Shown in pieces: positions 1 through 13,600 of a DNA stretch of 64,000 nucleotides. Every line of letters begins with the position of its first letter. Positions within the stretch are counted from its first letter, which is position 1. A model generated the notes under the pieces. The model was given only the letters and a program-made list of their open reading frames with translations, had not been told where the DNA came from and did no database searches. The stretch comes from Garcia nutans (lineage: Eukaryota; Streptophyta; Magnoliopsida; Malpighiales; Euphorbiaceae). Location of the stretch: positions 2,170,001 through 2,234,000 of the forward strand of contig CANTUV010000014.1 in the NCBI GenBank assembly GCA_947685225.1, in the 5' to 3' direction. The position numbers and the translations under genes are program-made.

Positions 1-1439
1 ATATTAAAAATAAAATGAGAGTATAATATTAATAAAAAAATATTTTAATTTATTTAAAAAAATTTTATATAATATTTAAAAATTTTAATAATATTTTTTT
101 TGATAAATATGTATGTATTGAATTTGATGATTTCAACCAAATAGTCTAATAATAAATAAATTACAAGAACAGTCAACTCTTTTTAGAAACAGTGCACATC
201 GATGTGTGTGCATGTCCAACCGAATCAAGACTAGCCCCAAAAAAATAAATGATAAAAAAAACTCCAGCTTGCCAGCTGGCAAAACTCTGTTTATAAATAT
301 TTTTTTTCCTACTAAAAACACAACAGATCAGTATTTAAAATTTGAGCAAGGGCGAAATTAGATGGGGTCATATGGGGTCGCATGATCCTCTCTGACCGAC
401 CGGCCGAAAGCATATGTAAGTCAAATCAAAAGCACGACCTCCTCTCTAGCTGCCCGCTGCAACAGTGCCCCTCTTGGATGTACAGCCGCTGCAACGGTGA
501 AAATTTTACCTCTCTTTAACAAATTATTAATTTTGCCGCTGAATTTGAGTAATATTTATATATTTTTTAATGCGGTGTGAAAATTTATTGTTGAATTTGT
601 CTAAAAAAAGAGAAGTATCTTGATTAAATTAAATTTAAAATAAAAAATAATTAAGACCTGTTAATTGTTACGTGCAATCTCCTTTTAATGGTCCCTTCCT
701 CTTGTCCCTAGGTTCAAACTCCAAAAGATGATATCATAATCTGATAAAAAAAAATCATAATAATGTTAATATATTCCCTACGTTACCACCTTCCAAAGCG
801 GATACCTCAATTTTATTTTTTAAAATTAAAATATTTAAATTTATCAATTTTAATTTAAAATTTTAATAAATTAATATTATTAATTTAATTTTAACTAATA
901 TATTTTATAAATTAAAATTAACTGAATTTGATTAAATTTAAATAATAATTATTAATTTTATAGTTTTTTTTAAATAATCAATTTCAAATGATGAATTATT
1001 ATAATTTGATATATGCTCATTTCTATCATATGCATAAAATTCCGAAGTTGCGTAAAGGATGTAATTTATTATTGGTTATATAATAATGTGGATATAGAAG
1101 AAAGCATATGGAATATGATTTGATGCGTAAAGTATGTATTGAAAGCGTATGAAATTTCATGCAATGTTAAAATTGCCACTTCGTATGGTCCTGATATAAT
1201 ACTTCAATTTAAAAGACGTGTGCTCTCTATTTTCAGTCAATTTTTTGACCCTTTCTATTTATACCAAATAAAAATAATACTTAATTTCCTTCGACGTGAC
1301 GTTTCCTTCACGATAAATGGAAAAAAAAAAAAGAATATGCTTCAATTACTTCTTGTCCAAGGAGATCATAAAAAAGGGTCACAAAGTCACCGAATCATAA
1401 AAATATAGTTAAACTAATAAAATATAAATTTATATCAAT
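1..1439. other. AT-rich intergenic DNA
   Basis: No gene is visible. The stretch is AT-rich with short poly-A/T runs. A less AT-rich patch near 345-500 contains two similar copies of a GCTGCAACRGTG-type motif about 40 bp apart and may be a piece of an old transposon, but I could not delimit it. At about 711-724 there is a GGTTCAAACTCC-like segment followed by an A-run, reminiscent of a tRNA-derived SINE tail, without a recognisable A box. Confidence 0.6.
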
Positions 1440-1859
1440 AATTCACCAAAAAAAATATTCTTTTAAAAAAAATTAATATTTTTTAGACCATAATCATATT
1501 AAATGAATAAAAAAAATAATATTCTTATATATAATAAAGTAAAAAAAAAATCAACTTACTTTCTTCTTCCTTATATATTCTTTTTCTTGTTCAACTTTTT
1601 CTTTTTTTTTCTTCTCAAAATACGTATCTACAACCATTATATTCACAAAATAATTTTTTTTATATTCTTTTTCTCTTATCATACACGATATATTTTTATT
1701 TTTTCATTTAGTCGAAAATGCAACTTTGATTAAAATGAAATATTTGAAAAAATAGTTTATTTTGTTATGTTTAACTAATATTTACATTTCTGTTCAGTTC
1801 ATCTTCTTTTCTTCTTCTAAAACTAAAATGAAATCTATCTTATTTAAAGGAAAAAAATA

Positions 1860-2870
1860 TATAGAACTGCCCTTATTTCCTCCAACTTACCATAACTCAC
1901 ATCAAAATATTTCTTTTTGCTATAGAAAATTCTACATTATACTTATAAGATAGTCTGCATATTTAAATTTTAAAATAAAATATGTCTGATTTATATTAAT
2001 TTTTAAAAGAAAATAATTACAGAATTACCATAACTTTCTCTAACTTATCATAACTCACATCAAAATGCTTCTTTTTACTATGAAAAATTCTACATTGCAC
2101 TTCATAAGAAAGTCTGCACATTTGAATCTTAAAATGAAATACATATTGTTTATGTTGATTTTTAATAAAAAATATATATACATAACTGCTCTAACTCCCC
2201 TAACTTGTCATAACTCACATAAAAATGATTCTTTTTGCTATTGAAAATTCTTTATTGTAGTTTCTAAAACATTTTGTACAATTAAATCTTAAAATGAAAT
2301 ATGTCTAATTTATATTAATTTTTCTTAAAAAAAAAAGTATAGCGAACTGCCCTAACTCTTCATAACTTGCCCTAACTCACATCAAAACATTTTCTTTTGC
2401 TATAGAAAAATTTTCACTTTAGTTCTTAAGGCATTCTGCATACTTGAATCTTAAAATAAAATATATCCAATTTATTTTAATTTTTAATTGAAAAAAAGTA
2501 TACAGAACTGCCCTAACTCTTCATAACTTGCCCTAACTCACATAAAAATACTTCTTTTTTCTATAAAAAAAAAATTCTACATTGCACTTTTTAAAATAGT
2601 CCGCATACTTAAATCTTAAAATAAAACATGTCTAATTTATGTTAATTTAAAAAAAATTATAAAACTGCTCTAACTCTCCCTAACTTGCCCTAACTCACAT
2701 CAACATTCTTCTTTTTGCTATAGAAAATTATTTATTGCATTTCATAAGATAGTTTACACACTTAAATCTTAAAATAAAATATATTTGATTTATGTTAATT
2801 TTTAAAGTATTCTAAAATGAATATAACTATTCTAACTCCATATAACTTGGTCTAACTCACATAAATATAT
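1860..2870 (+). repeat. Left-arm tandem array, ~160-bp units
   Basis: The CTAACTCACATC-type core followed by a TTCTTTTTGCTATAGAAAA-type segment recurs near 1885, 2048, 2212, 2365, 2537, 2690 and 2847, about 150-175 bp apart. Each unit ends with a TTAAAATAAAATAT block. Units are diverged from one another by point changes and small indels. Confidence 0.8.
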
Positions 2871-3779
2871 GTTTGCCAAATATTGTAATGAATGAAAAAA
2901 GTTCTAATATGAATTTTTTATTTCTTATTTATGATTGCAGGGTATTGATTAAAATTTTAAATTAAAATATTGAAAAATAATATAGTTATCTCCCTTTACT
3001 ATGGTGAAAATTTTAATATGAACACATTAAAATATATTGGAGGGTGTGCTGAATTCGAGCTTAAGGTTCAGAACTGCCGAGTGTGTGTAATTAGGACAAG
3101 TTATGAGAAATTATGGCAGATTGAGTTTTCAATGTATGAATAGTATTCATTTATTGTCTTGACTAAAATTTAAAAATGAAAGCTATTGTAATAATTTAGG
3201 CCTTCAAAATAAAAATTTATTAACTTCCTTGGAAAAAATAAAATTTATTTGTTTCAATTTTTATTTATGTAACATTAATGCTGCTATATTATGCAAGTTA
3301 AGGTTCAAAGCTGTTTTAGTGTATACAAGCGCAATTAGGACAAATAAATATTTTATATATTTTTCACATTTATATTATGTAACATTCCAATTGAGGCTGA
3401 TATGATGTGCATATTATAATTTAGAGCTATTTGAGTACACACATGTGCAGTTATGACAAGTTAAGAGGAGTTAGTGTAAATTAAATTCATCTCATCAGTA
3501 CTGTGACATAAATCAGTATATTTTTGTACTGCATAGTACCATATATTGCATATGGTAATATATATTATCTGCTTGATATTTTTCTGATTGTATTATCGAA
3601 TATCACAATTTGAGATATGAAAAATTTAATGAATTTAGCAATAATCATCCCACAATTTGACCTGTTAATAAAACATAAATTATATATCAGTGTTCAGTAA
3701 ACTTTATTAACCTTTAAAAATTAAAATAAATAAGGTAGAATTTATTTTTAAACTCAAGTATGCAAGCTATTTTAGAAAG

Positions 3780-4990
3780 TATAATGTGAAATTTTCTATA
3801 GCAAAAAAAAAAAAAACATGATGTGAGTTAGGACAAGTTGGGAGAGTTAGGGCAGTTCTATAAACTTTTTCCCTTTAAAAATTAAAATAAATCAGACATA
3901 TTTTATTTCAATATTCTAGTGTACATACTATCTTATGAAGTGCAATAAAAAAATTTTTATAGTAAAAAGAAGTATTTTGATGTGAGTTATAGCAAGTTAG
4001 GGAGAGTCAGGATAGTTCTATAAATAATTTTTTTTAAAAATTAATATAAATAAGATATTTTTTTTAAGACTCAAGTATACAAACTGTCTTAAGAAGTACA
4101 ATGGGGAGTTTTTTTATATATAAAAAAGAAATATTTTGATGTAAGTTATAATGACAAGTTATGGAGAGTTATGACAGTTTTATATATTTTTTCCCATTAA
4201 AAATTAAAATAAATCAAAAATATTTTATTTAAGATTCAAGTATATAGACTATCTTTTGAACTATAATAGAGAATTTTCTATAACAAAAGAAACCATTTTG
4301 ATGTGAGTTAGGACAAGTTATGTGAAGTTATGGCAGTTCTGTATACTTTTTTCTCATTAAAAATTAACATAAAATAGATATATTTTATTTTAAGATTCAA
4401 GTATGCAGACTGTCTTAGAAACTATAATGATGAATTTTCAATAGCAAAAAGAAGTATTTTGATGTGAGTTAGGGCAAATTAGGAGGAGTTAAGATAATTT
4501 TGCATATTTTTTTCCATTAAAAATCAACATAAATCATATATATTTCATTTTAAGATTTAAGTGTGCAGATTGTCTTAGAAACTACAATGATGAAGAAATA
4601 TTTTTATATGAGTTAGGACAAGATAGGGAGCGTTAGGGCAGTTCTGTATACTTTTTTTCATTAAAAATCAACATAAATCAAATATATTTTATTTTAAAAT
4701 TCAAGTATGCAGACTGTCTTATGAACTGTAATGATAAATTTTCAATAACAAAAAGAAGTATTTTGATGCTAGTTAGGGCAAGTTATGGAGAGTTAGGGCA
4801 ATTCTGTATATTTTTTCCTATTAAAAATCAATATAAACCAAATATATTTCATTTTAAGATTAATGTGCAGACTATCTTAGAAATTGCAATGAAAAATTTT
4901 TTATAGCAAAAATAAACATTTTAATATGAGTTAGGACAATTTAGGGGGGAATTAGGGCAATTCTGTATATATTTTTTCTTTAAAAATAAA
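3780..4990 (-). repeat. Right-arm tandem array, same unit inverted
   Basis: The reverse complement of the left-arm unit (GATGTGAGTTAGGACAAGTT-like core) recurs near 3820, 3980, 4138, 4300, 4460, 4610, 4765 and 4922. The central part, 2870-3780, holds three still more diverged relatives (near 3090, 3330 and 3450), so the spacer derives at least partly from the same repeat. Confidence 0.8.
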
Positions 4991-5402
4991 TATAAATTAG
5001 GCAGATGTTATTTTAGTTTTAGAAGAAGAAAAGAAGATGAACTGAACAAAAATGCAAATATTAGTTAAATACAATAAAAATAAATTTTTTTTCTTCAAAT
5101 ATTTCATTTTAATTAAAGTTGTAGATTCAACTAAATAAAAAAATAAAAACATATCATATACGATGAGAGAAAAAATAATGAGAAAGCTTTATTTTATGGA
5201 TTTAATGGCTGCAGATTTATATTTTAGGAAGAAAAAGAAAAAAAAAGTTAAAAAAGAAAGAGAATATGCAATGAAAAAGAAGAATACAAAATTTTTTTAC
5301 TTTATTAGGTATAAGGGCATTATAATTTTTTTTTACCTATTTAAGGTGATTGTGATTTAAAAAATATTAATTCTTTTTAAAAGGGTATATTTTAGTTGAA
5401 TT

Positions 5403-6940
5403 TTTAATTATATATTAACTTGCGTTTTACATTTTTTATTAAATTAACTTATATGATCAATTTCAAATATATTATTTTCGGTTCATGAATTATATTGAAT
5501 TGAAAATTTTCTGAGATATTTTTTTTCTTATGCAATTAATTTATCTTAAGATGTTTTTTTTTCTTATGTAATTAATTTATCTTGATCAATGAAAGTTTTG
5601 ATTATTAAATATATATATCATTTTTATTAAATCTAAATAATTTTATTATAACTTATTTTTTTAAAATTAAATTTAGATTACTAAAATATTAAATTTTGAC
5701 ACAGATATCATTTTTAAATTTATTGACAAATTTATCCAAATTTAATAAATAAAAATATGCCTTTTTTATTTTTTATCCTAAAGTGACTAGGAATTATTCA
5801 AAGCCACTCACCAAATAAAAATTTATTTCAAAAGCGAACCACTTTAGCAGAATAGGCGAACAAAAGTTGATTTTCGGCAAAATAAATTCAACTGCACAGT
5901 AAGAAATCACTGCTCGAGAATATGTGCTCATTAGATGAAAAAAAAAGAATATGTACTCAATATTATTATATTGTTATTATTGTTTTTACATATTTATTTA
6001 TATAAAAATAGATATTTAAAAACTGAAAAATTGAATTATCATTTGAAAATAATATATATTTCGTTCAATTATAATTTTTTTAAATCAATTACTTTTATTT
6101 TGCTTTTAATTATCCCTGAGGGACCATGCTTAATCAAATAAATTGAATTATTGCTAACAAATAAGAACATAATATATATATATACATATATATTATACAT
6201 TATTATATCATATATCATATATATTATCAGAATATAATAAATTTTACATTTCATTCATAAGTTTATTTAAATTGTCTCTTCCTAATTCTTAAGAAAAATA
6301 GTTTTATCTGAAATGTATTCACTTATTATTTGTAATAATTGTTTTAAAATGAATATCTATTTAAATTATATGGCATTTGTTTCTTTTACAAAAAAATAAA
6401 TAAAAAAATATTTTGGTTCAGTTGGCTGTATTTTTGTACTAAATAAGAATAGAATTAATCTAATCTCAGCAGTAAGCACAAAACAATAGATTAAAAATTC
6501 AAAATTAAATTTTGCATGATATAATTTAATGATAAGTCCATAAGTAATTTTAGCAATATATTTAAATTCTATCATGTCATTATTATGAGTTGCATACAGA
6601 AAATAATTTATAAATCGCTTTAATAAAATTGAACCTATTTATTTTTTACATTCTTAAAAATTAAAGAAATAAATTAAATAAACATATATATATGCTTAAT
6701 GTTTTGAAAAGAAAATTAAAGTAAAGATTTAAAGAAATTAATATGATATGAAGAAATAATTATTTTGCATATAATAAGGATAAAAACATCATTAAAAATA
6801 AATTAACAATTAATATTTTTTTAGCAATTAGTGGCTGAACCTTTATGGTTAAATTAAAAAAAAAGAACCTTAATTAAATGGTTAAAAAACCAAAAACGAC
6901 CTTGACTTAATATTTTATTTTACCCTTAAAATATTTCTAA
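5403..6940. other. AT-rich intergenic DNA
   Basis: No gene or well-delimited element is seen. The region is AT-rich with a TA-dinucleotide-like patch near 6170-6230. Confidence 0.6.
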
Positions 6941-7312
6941 GGGGGTGTTTGGTTTAGCTGTTTGATGCAGCTGATAGAGGTTTGAACCTCAAACAGCAGC
7001 TGTTTGGTAAAATTTGATGTTTGGTAAAATTTTAAAACAGCAGCTGATAACTGTTAGGAACCCCAAACAGCTGCTGTTTCAATAAGCTCCTACTCGAAGC
7101 TTTTTCATATCAGCTGATAGCTGATTCATATTAAAACTATATTAACCATATTAAAATAAAATAAAAATTAATATTTATTAGATAATGATATGCTTATTAG
7201 TAATTTTACATTCAAACTGCAACAGCTATTGTATTTTTACTAAACACTAACTCAAATCAGCTACCATATCAACAACTACTAGCTGCTATGAACAGCTGAA
7301 CCAAACATTCTC
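6941..7312. mobile_element. Tourist-like (PIF/Harbinger) MITE, 372 bp
   Basis: The left terminus GGGGGTGTTTGGTTTAGC is matched by the inverted right terminus GAGAATGTTTGGTTCAGC. TAA flanks both sides (6938-6940 and 7313-7315), the three-base target duplication expected of PIF/Harbinger elements. Subterminal CAGCAGCTGTTTGG-type blocks form additional internal inverted and direct repeats. There is no coding capacity, so mobilisation would need a transposase from elsewhere. It sits about 265 bp upstream of the AAPT 5' UTR intron donor, in the putative promoter or next to the transcription start. Confidence 0.8.
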
Positions 7313-7576
7313 TAATATAGAAGCATCCATTTCCAATTTCTTTTTTGTTCAGGGCGGGAGATAAAAAAAAAAACTCCTTTTTTTATCTTTTCACTTCGTA
7401 CTTTTGTGCCCCAAAGAAGTTTCATTTTCGCGAACAAATAAAAATTTCCGAATCTCTCTTCATTTCGATCTCTCAATTTTATTCGGTTCACTTATTTTTA
7501 TTTTAATCCTTAATTTGGTTATTTCGTTCAGATCTGCGCTTGTTTTTCAAATCCAATTTCATTGTTACCAATCCAG

Positions 7577-7685
7577 GTTAGTTATTACGTATTTTACGAT
7601 CTTCAATTAACAATTTGTAGTAATGAATGAGCTTTTGAAGCGATAATTCTAATTTTATTTTAATGAAAATTGTTCATTTGTGCAG
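7577..7685 (+). other. 5' UTR intron of the AAPT gene
   Basis: A donor (CCAG/GTTAGT) at 7577 and an acceptor (TGTGCAG/AG) ending at 7685 enclose a T-rich intron that ends four bases before the AAPT start codon. The exon upstream (about 7330-7576) contains no ATG, consistent with 5' UTR. Leader introns are common in plant housekeeping genes. The transcription start itself cannot be fixed from sequence alone. Confidence 0.65.
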
Positions 7686-7689
7686 AGAA

Positions 7690-10600
7690 ATGGGTTTTAT
7701 AGGGTCGCATGGAGTAGCAGCACTTCGCAGATATAAATACAGTGGAGTTGATCACTCTTATACTGCTAAATATGTTTTGCAACCCTTTTGGAGTCGATTT
7801 GTTAACGTTTTCCCTCTTTGGATGCCGTGAGTACTTTGTTTTTTTTTTGTTTTTTTAGATATTGTTTGATTTTGTTGCTTTAATTTGATTGATTGAACTC
7901 TTCAATGTTCATGGGATGATATTGGATACAAATGTATGCTACTTGGTTAATAGAGGAAAATGGGTATCGATTTCAGTTCTAAATGGTTTATTCCTGTTTG
8001 TAACTATGTGGGTTTGTGATTTTGGGGACTGGAATGTGGAGTTTAGGCTTGCTTTATGTTTTGGTGCTTTTGGTTGATGTTTCTACAAATTTTTTGGAGT
8101 GTCACTATTTGATTTTATGGTATAATGAATTTTAAGTTGTACTGAATGCTTTGAAGATGAAACACTTGGTCATAACCCAGTTTTACAGGTGTTCAAAATT
8201 GAGAATCTGGTGGTAAAGCTGCATGCTAATTGAGATATTTAACTATGCATATTTAGTGTAGAAGCTCAAGAGTTCTGAAATGGAGGAACGAATGATGAAA
8301 TGTTATCTTTCCTTTCGCACAATTACAATATAAGTTTAGTACTGGTCAATTGGTCCTCAATGTGAGCCAGGACAATGCTTTGTCTTCCTTGCTGTTATAT
8401 GACTGGTGTTTAAGGTTGTCTACTTTAGCTTTTAATGGTCCTTCACCTACTTAAACTTGGATATATGCCCCCTTAAATTTGTTAACTTCTTAAAGCCACA
8501 TTGTAGTTGGATGTTTTGTTACTTTGGGAGGAGGATCAGAGTGTACTTCTCTAAGAATATTGTTTGATTTGGCTGGCTCGAAAGGTTTTGGTGCTAGGTT
8601 ATCTGGGATTTTACAACTTATCATGGTCATCATTAAATATAATCAAGCATTGTGGTATGTAGACTTGTACCAAGTACCTGATGATGAATGGTTAGGAGAG
8701 TTGTTTGAAATGCATAACACCATAATCATGTTTAACTTCTGTTTATTTTTATTACTTTTGCTCCATGCCTCTGGATGGCGGTACAGATTGACTATTACTG
8801 TCTTATTCTGTCTTCTGGATGTAAGTGCCTGCAGCAATACATTGTTAATCCTTTAGTTTGAGTAGTATTCTATGTTTATGTTTTACATTGAATTTTCTCC
8901 CGAAAAAACTTTTTGTTCTTATTTTTTAATATCCTCTAATGCAATATTTTTTTTTCTTTCTTTCTTTTTATCTGTTGGCATATTTTTTCCTCTGTATCTT
9001 CTCCAGACCAAATATGGTAAGATGTATGATCGTTGTACCTTTTGATTTTGACATATATTATTTTCTTGCTTTTGATTACTAAATGATTGTGATTTTGGGT
9101 TTTTAGATTACCCTTACAGGATTCATGTTCTTAGTTACATCTGCTTTGCTTGGCTATGTAAGTAGGGTTTCTTTGTCTAATTTTGGTTGACAAATTTGTG
9201 ATTTTTTTTTTCTTTTCTTACAGCTACTAATTTATGTTTGCATCTCAGATATATTCACCTCTTCTAGATACAGCTCCACCAAGATGGGTTCATTTTGCAC
9301 ATGGATTACTTTTATTTTTATATCAGGTGAGTCTAATTCTTACCAATATTTCTGGTGTATTTTCATTGTTAGGCCTACTGATATTGTGATTTGATTACGG
9401 CTTTTACCATTCAGACTTTTGATGCTGTTGATGGGAAGCAAGCACGACGGACAAACTCATCAAGTCCATTGGGAGAACTCTTTGACCATGGTGATTTTCT
9501 TTTATTAGTAAATAATTTACTTTTTTTTATATATTTAATATTGCAGAATGTTGCCGAAATGTATGTACTTATGTTGTCCCATTATAATGCAGGATGTGAT
9601 GCGCTTGCATGTGCAGTATGTGCTTTCCATCTTTGGTTCTTTAACTCCAGCATGTACGTTCTCTCTAACATTTGTTATTGGTGTTACTCAGTTTGAAAGC
9701 ATGGCTTTTGGTAGCACTGCCATGTGTGGAAGAGACACATTCTGGTTTTGGGTTATTTCAGCTGTTCCATTTTATGGTGCAACTTGGGAACAGTATGTGA
9801 TTTCAACTTTCTTTTTCTTTATTTACTGCAAGCCAAATGCAAAATATAGGACTATATGTGGTCTATTTCATTTATTCTCCTCTTAGTTTGACCTGCTATT
9901 ATCTTCATTTTTCTTGATTGTAGGAGTTTTTTGTGTTTCATTTGTTTCTATAGCTTAATTATTCGTTGCTGTAACTTTTCATATTAAACTAATGCCTTGT
10001 TTTTCTTTATTCTAGCTTTTTTACCAATACTCTTATCCTTCCTGCAATTAATGGACCTACAGAGGGTTTGATGTTAATATACGTGGCACACTTTTTCACA
10101 GGAATAGTTGGTATGGTCTTTCTACTCCGTGTGCCATGCTTAAAATTATTGGTGAACTTTTAGAAGTTCCTTATATTAATTATTTAATAACTTATTCGAT
10201 TTTCTTCTCTTTTGTCTCTGTCTGCTTTCTTATTTTTACAACTTGAATTGTTTCCTTTTCAAGGTGCTGAGTGGTGGGTTCGGCATTTTGGGAAGTCTTT
10301 TCCCTTTTTAAGTTGGGTGCCGTTTTTCAGTGGTAAGCATTAAGAATTCATTGATTTATGCCTCCTCCCTCTCCCACAACCTCATTGTTGATAGATAACT
10401 TTGTTTAGATAATTAGGAACCATTAAATCTCTGAAGTGAAATCAGTTGGATGTCTTGAGCATAAGTATTTGTATTGCACTTGTGTCTTATCATGGGCTTT
10501 AACCTAAGAATGTGGTTTTCCATGTATCATTTATAAAGCAATTTTCAGAATTCTGTGAATTTTACATATAAAATGCTGTTACTTTTTCGTGTGATTTTCT

Positions 10601-13600
10601 GTCTTTGTTTTACTAGCTTTTACACATATGCTATGTTGTGGTCATTTGATAATGATAGCACAGACAATTTATGCATACTTGCTATATTTTTCCAATTAAC
10701 CGCATCATATTTTATCTTATCTTTTGCTTTCCTATTTTTGAAGACCCAATTAGGATGAGATTTAAGGTTTAATTGGGTTGAGTTCCTAACATGAAGACAT
10801 ACAAATTTAGTTGCTGAGGTGCTGTTTCAATCTATGGCAATGGAATACATCCACCATTTAGGTTTTGTTTCTGCAGAAAATACCATGTCCGGGGGAAAAA
10901 ATTTTCCTAGAGACTTTTTCTGGGAAAATAATGTCCAATAACTCATTTTTTGTTGTTTGGTTGGACTATCGAAAATTAGTTGAAAAATATTAAAATTTTA
11001 AATTCACAAGACTATAAAAATGTTTGGACTTATAAGAATACCAATTTTTTTAATAAAATATTGTTGAATATGAGAAAAACACAAAAATGTATTGCGGTAG
11101 TTACCGGCTACTGGTAATGACTACTGGTGTTGGCCTTGGTGACCACCAATTACCAGTGGATTTAGTAGGCTAGTTTATATATTTTTCTTTCACTATGATC
11201 AGTTTCCCAAAATTCAGAAACTAGCTTACTTTTCCATCTGACCAGGAAAATGTTTAATGTTGGCTAATTTTCCTAAGCGCTTCAACACCCAAAAATGCAG
11301 AGAGTTTTATAGGATAACATTTTCAATGAAAGAAATGGCACTTTATTTGTGTGGTTTATACTTGTTACACTTACATTCTGGATGGGCTTCATCATTTTTA
11401 CTTTTTAACAATGCATTATATTCTTATTTGCTTATAATGTGTCACATAATGTTCATGCGTTCTATGGGTATTTCCATGTGATTCAATGGGTTTCTATGGC
11501 AAAATATCTAGGCCTAACATTAAGTTGCTGGAATTTGCACATTTTTTTCTTTACTATTGATTGTTTGTGCTATAATGCATTAAATTATATTTAATATCTC
11601 CTTATGCCTTTTACTTTTTTTATTCTTATTCTTATATTTATATTGCACACTGTCTTATGTTTCATAGTTGGAAATAAAATTTCACTCACCTTCTTCCTTG
11701 TTGGCAACAGAAATCCCAACTCACAGGGCCGTGCTGTTCATAATGATAGCTTTTGGTGTTATACCAACAATTGCATTTAAGTAAGCTTTTAATACTTCTG
11801 AAATGACCGAAAATTTCGGGTCGCTTTTGCTTGTCTAATTTATAGTGGTTGGCTTTTTACAATCATACATGTGATGTTTTCTGTTCTTATCTGACCACTT
11901 TAGGTTTATTCTCCTAGTGAAACTTTTTCTGGTTACCCCTCCACATTGATATTAAGACTGAATTTTGGATCAGAGTTTAAACTTTGTCCCTGTTTCCTTC
12001 AATTGTGCATGTGAAATTATATTGTTCTTTTTCTTTTTTTTGTCTTACTTTTCTCCTTGCTTACTAGCCTGCTTTCTTTCGTCACCTCTCTTTCTCTCTC
12101 TCTCTGTGCTGGGGTGATGGGTGTGGGAGGTTTTTGCTGAATCAATATGGGGTTGAATGTTAAATTGGTGTGATTCACTAATACCTTAATTGTTAGCATG
12201 AAATCTCTTATTTTTTCTTATGAAGTTTCACTATTGGTTATCTGAATACATAATCACTCCTGTTAGTTGATGGTTAGCTTTAATCTCTTTATGTAATACG
12301 GTATTTTTCTGTAATAACCTTTTTTGCAGTGTCTCCAATGTCTACAAGGTTGTTAAGTCCAGAAAAGGCAGCATGTTACTGGCATTAGCTATGGTAAATC
12401 TCTAACCTCTAGGACATGCATTTCTTACTGTACTAGTGCTTGATACGTGCCTTATTCTTGGTTCTTCATGTCAGCTTTACCCTTTTGTTGTGCTTATGGG
12501 AGGCGTCCTGGTGTGGTATGACTCAACTTGCAACAGTATCTTCCACATAATTACGTCTTGAGTTGCAAATTGTCTTTATTGAGGATCCTATATCTTATGC
12601 AGGGATTACCTGTCTCCATCTAATATAATGGGAAATTATCCACATTTAGTAATACTGGGAACAGGACTTGCATTTGGGTTTCTTGTGGTAAGATGTGGTT
12701 TTTCTTTTTCGGTTTTCAATTTCTTTAAATTTTTATGATTTTGCATGTGTATGCATATGATGGTCTCAAAAATGATGTTATATTGTCATTATCAAAGAGA
12801 TTGGTTGCTCGGCATAAAAGTAAATTCATTAAAATGCATTCTTGGCATATGTAATTTTGGTCAGTTCGGCCTTAAGGTGGCAATTGAATTGAATAGGGTG
12901 GTTTTAGATTCAAAAAAATTTAGGTTTCAAGCCATATCAGGTTAAACCTTAATCCTATCTCATTAATTCAGTTGGGCAAGGGATTTAGAATCGTCTAATA
13001 GGTTGACTTTGGAAATTTGTCAAGCTATTCATTTGTTTATTGCAATTATTATTTTTTAAAATCTTTGGGATTACTTTTGCTATCGTATCTATTTGTAATT
13101 AAAATTTTCCAGGTCATTCAGTTTACTTGGGTCACAGCCTACTGGTTTAACCTTAAATCTTTTTAAGCAGACATTTTGGTGTGGTAACATTCATTCACAA
13201 ATCCAGTAGTGAAATTGACACTTAAGGGTAGCATGATATTGTAAAGCTAAACTACAGGCTAATTTTACCTTGATGTTCTTTGATTAAGTGTTTAAAAGTG
13301 GCATCCAATCACTCAGTGAACCTTTCATAACAATTACCATAAGAAATTTTTTCTTTCTAAATTATAATGCAATTCATAATAGACTTTCATTCATTATTTT
13401 TGAAAGAGTTTGTTTTGCAGGGAAGAATGATTCTAGCCCACTTGTGTGATGAACCAAAGGGATTGAAAACTAACATGTGCATGGTATGTAGCTTTAAATT
13501 CTCTACTATTAAATTCTCTATCTGCTTTCATTCAGTGAAATAGAAGGTTGTTCATATGTATTAATTTGCAGTCTATTTTCGAATTGGTTGCTCTAAAAGC

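Larger units (their letters stand above)
1440..5402. mobile_element. Foldback-type element: long inverted repeats made of ~160-bp tandem units
   Basis: The two ends are inverted copies of each other. The left end starts AATTCACCAAAA and the right end, read on the minus strand, starts AATTCAACTAAAA; both continue through matching A-rich, TTAATATTTTTT and AATAAAGTAAAAAAA blocks and pyrimidine-rich tracts. Inside them, about seven direct units (1860-2870) and about eight inverted units (3780-4990) of one ~160-bp sequence face each other across a diverged centre. This matches foldback elements, in which long inverted repeats consist of subterminal tandem repeats. No transposase ORF is present; the short ORFs on both arms are AT-rich noise. 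Arms are diverged, so the element is not recent. No clear target-site duplication was found, so the boundaries are good to about 10-20 bp. Confidence 0.75.

Noticed and set aside
1503..1953. Short plus-strand ORFs of 63-76 codons
   Set aside because: They lie in pyrimidine- and A-rich foldback arms; the translations are Phe/Ile/Lys-rich and the mirrored arm yields equally meaningless ORFs.
8524..8856. 110-codon ORF on the plus strand
   Set aside because: It falls within the first coding intron of AAPT (7827-9006), has no recognisable domain and no splice partners.
10870..11290. Possible MITE with GGAAAAT/ATTTTCC blocks in AAPT intron 9
   Set aside because: Both sides contain short GGAAAA-type motifs, but the termini do not align convincingly and no target duplication could be found.
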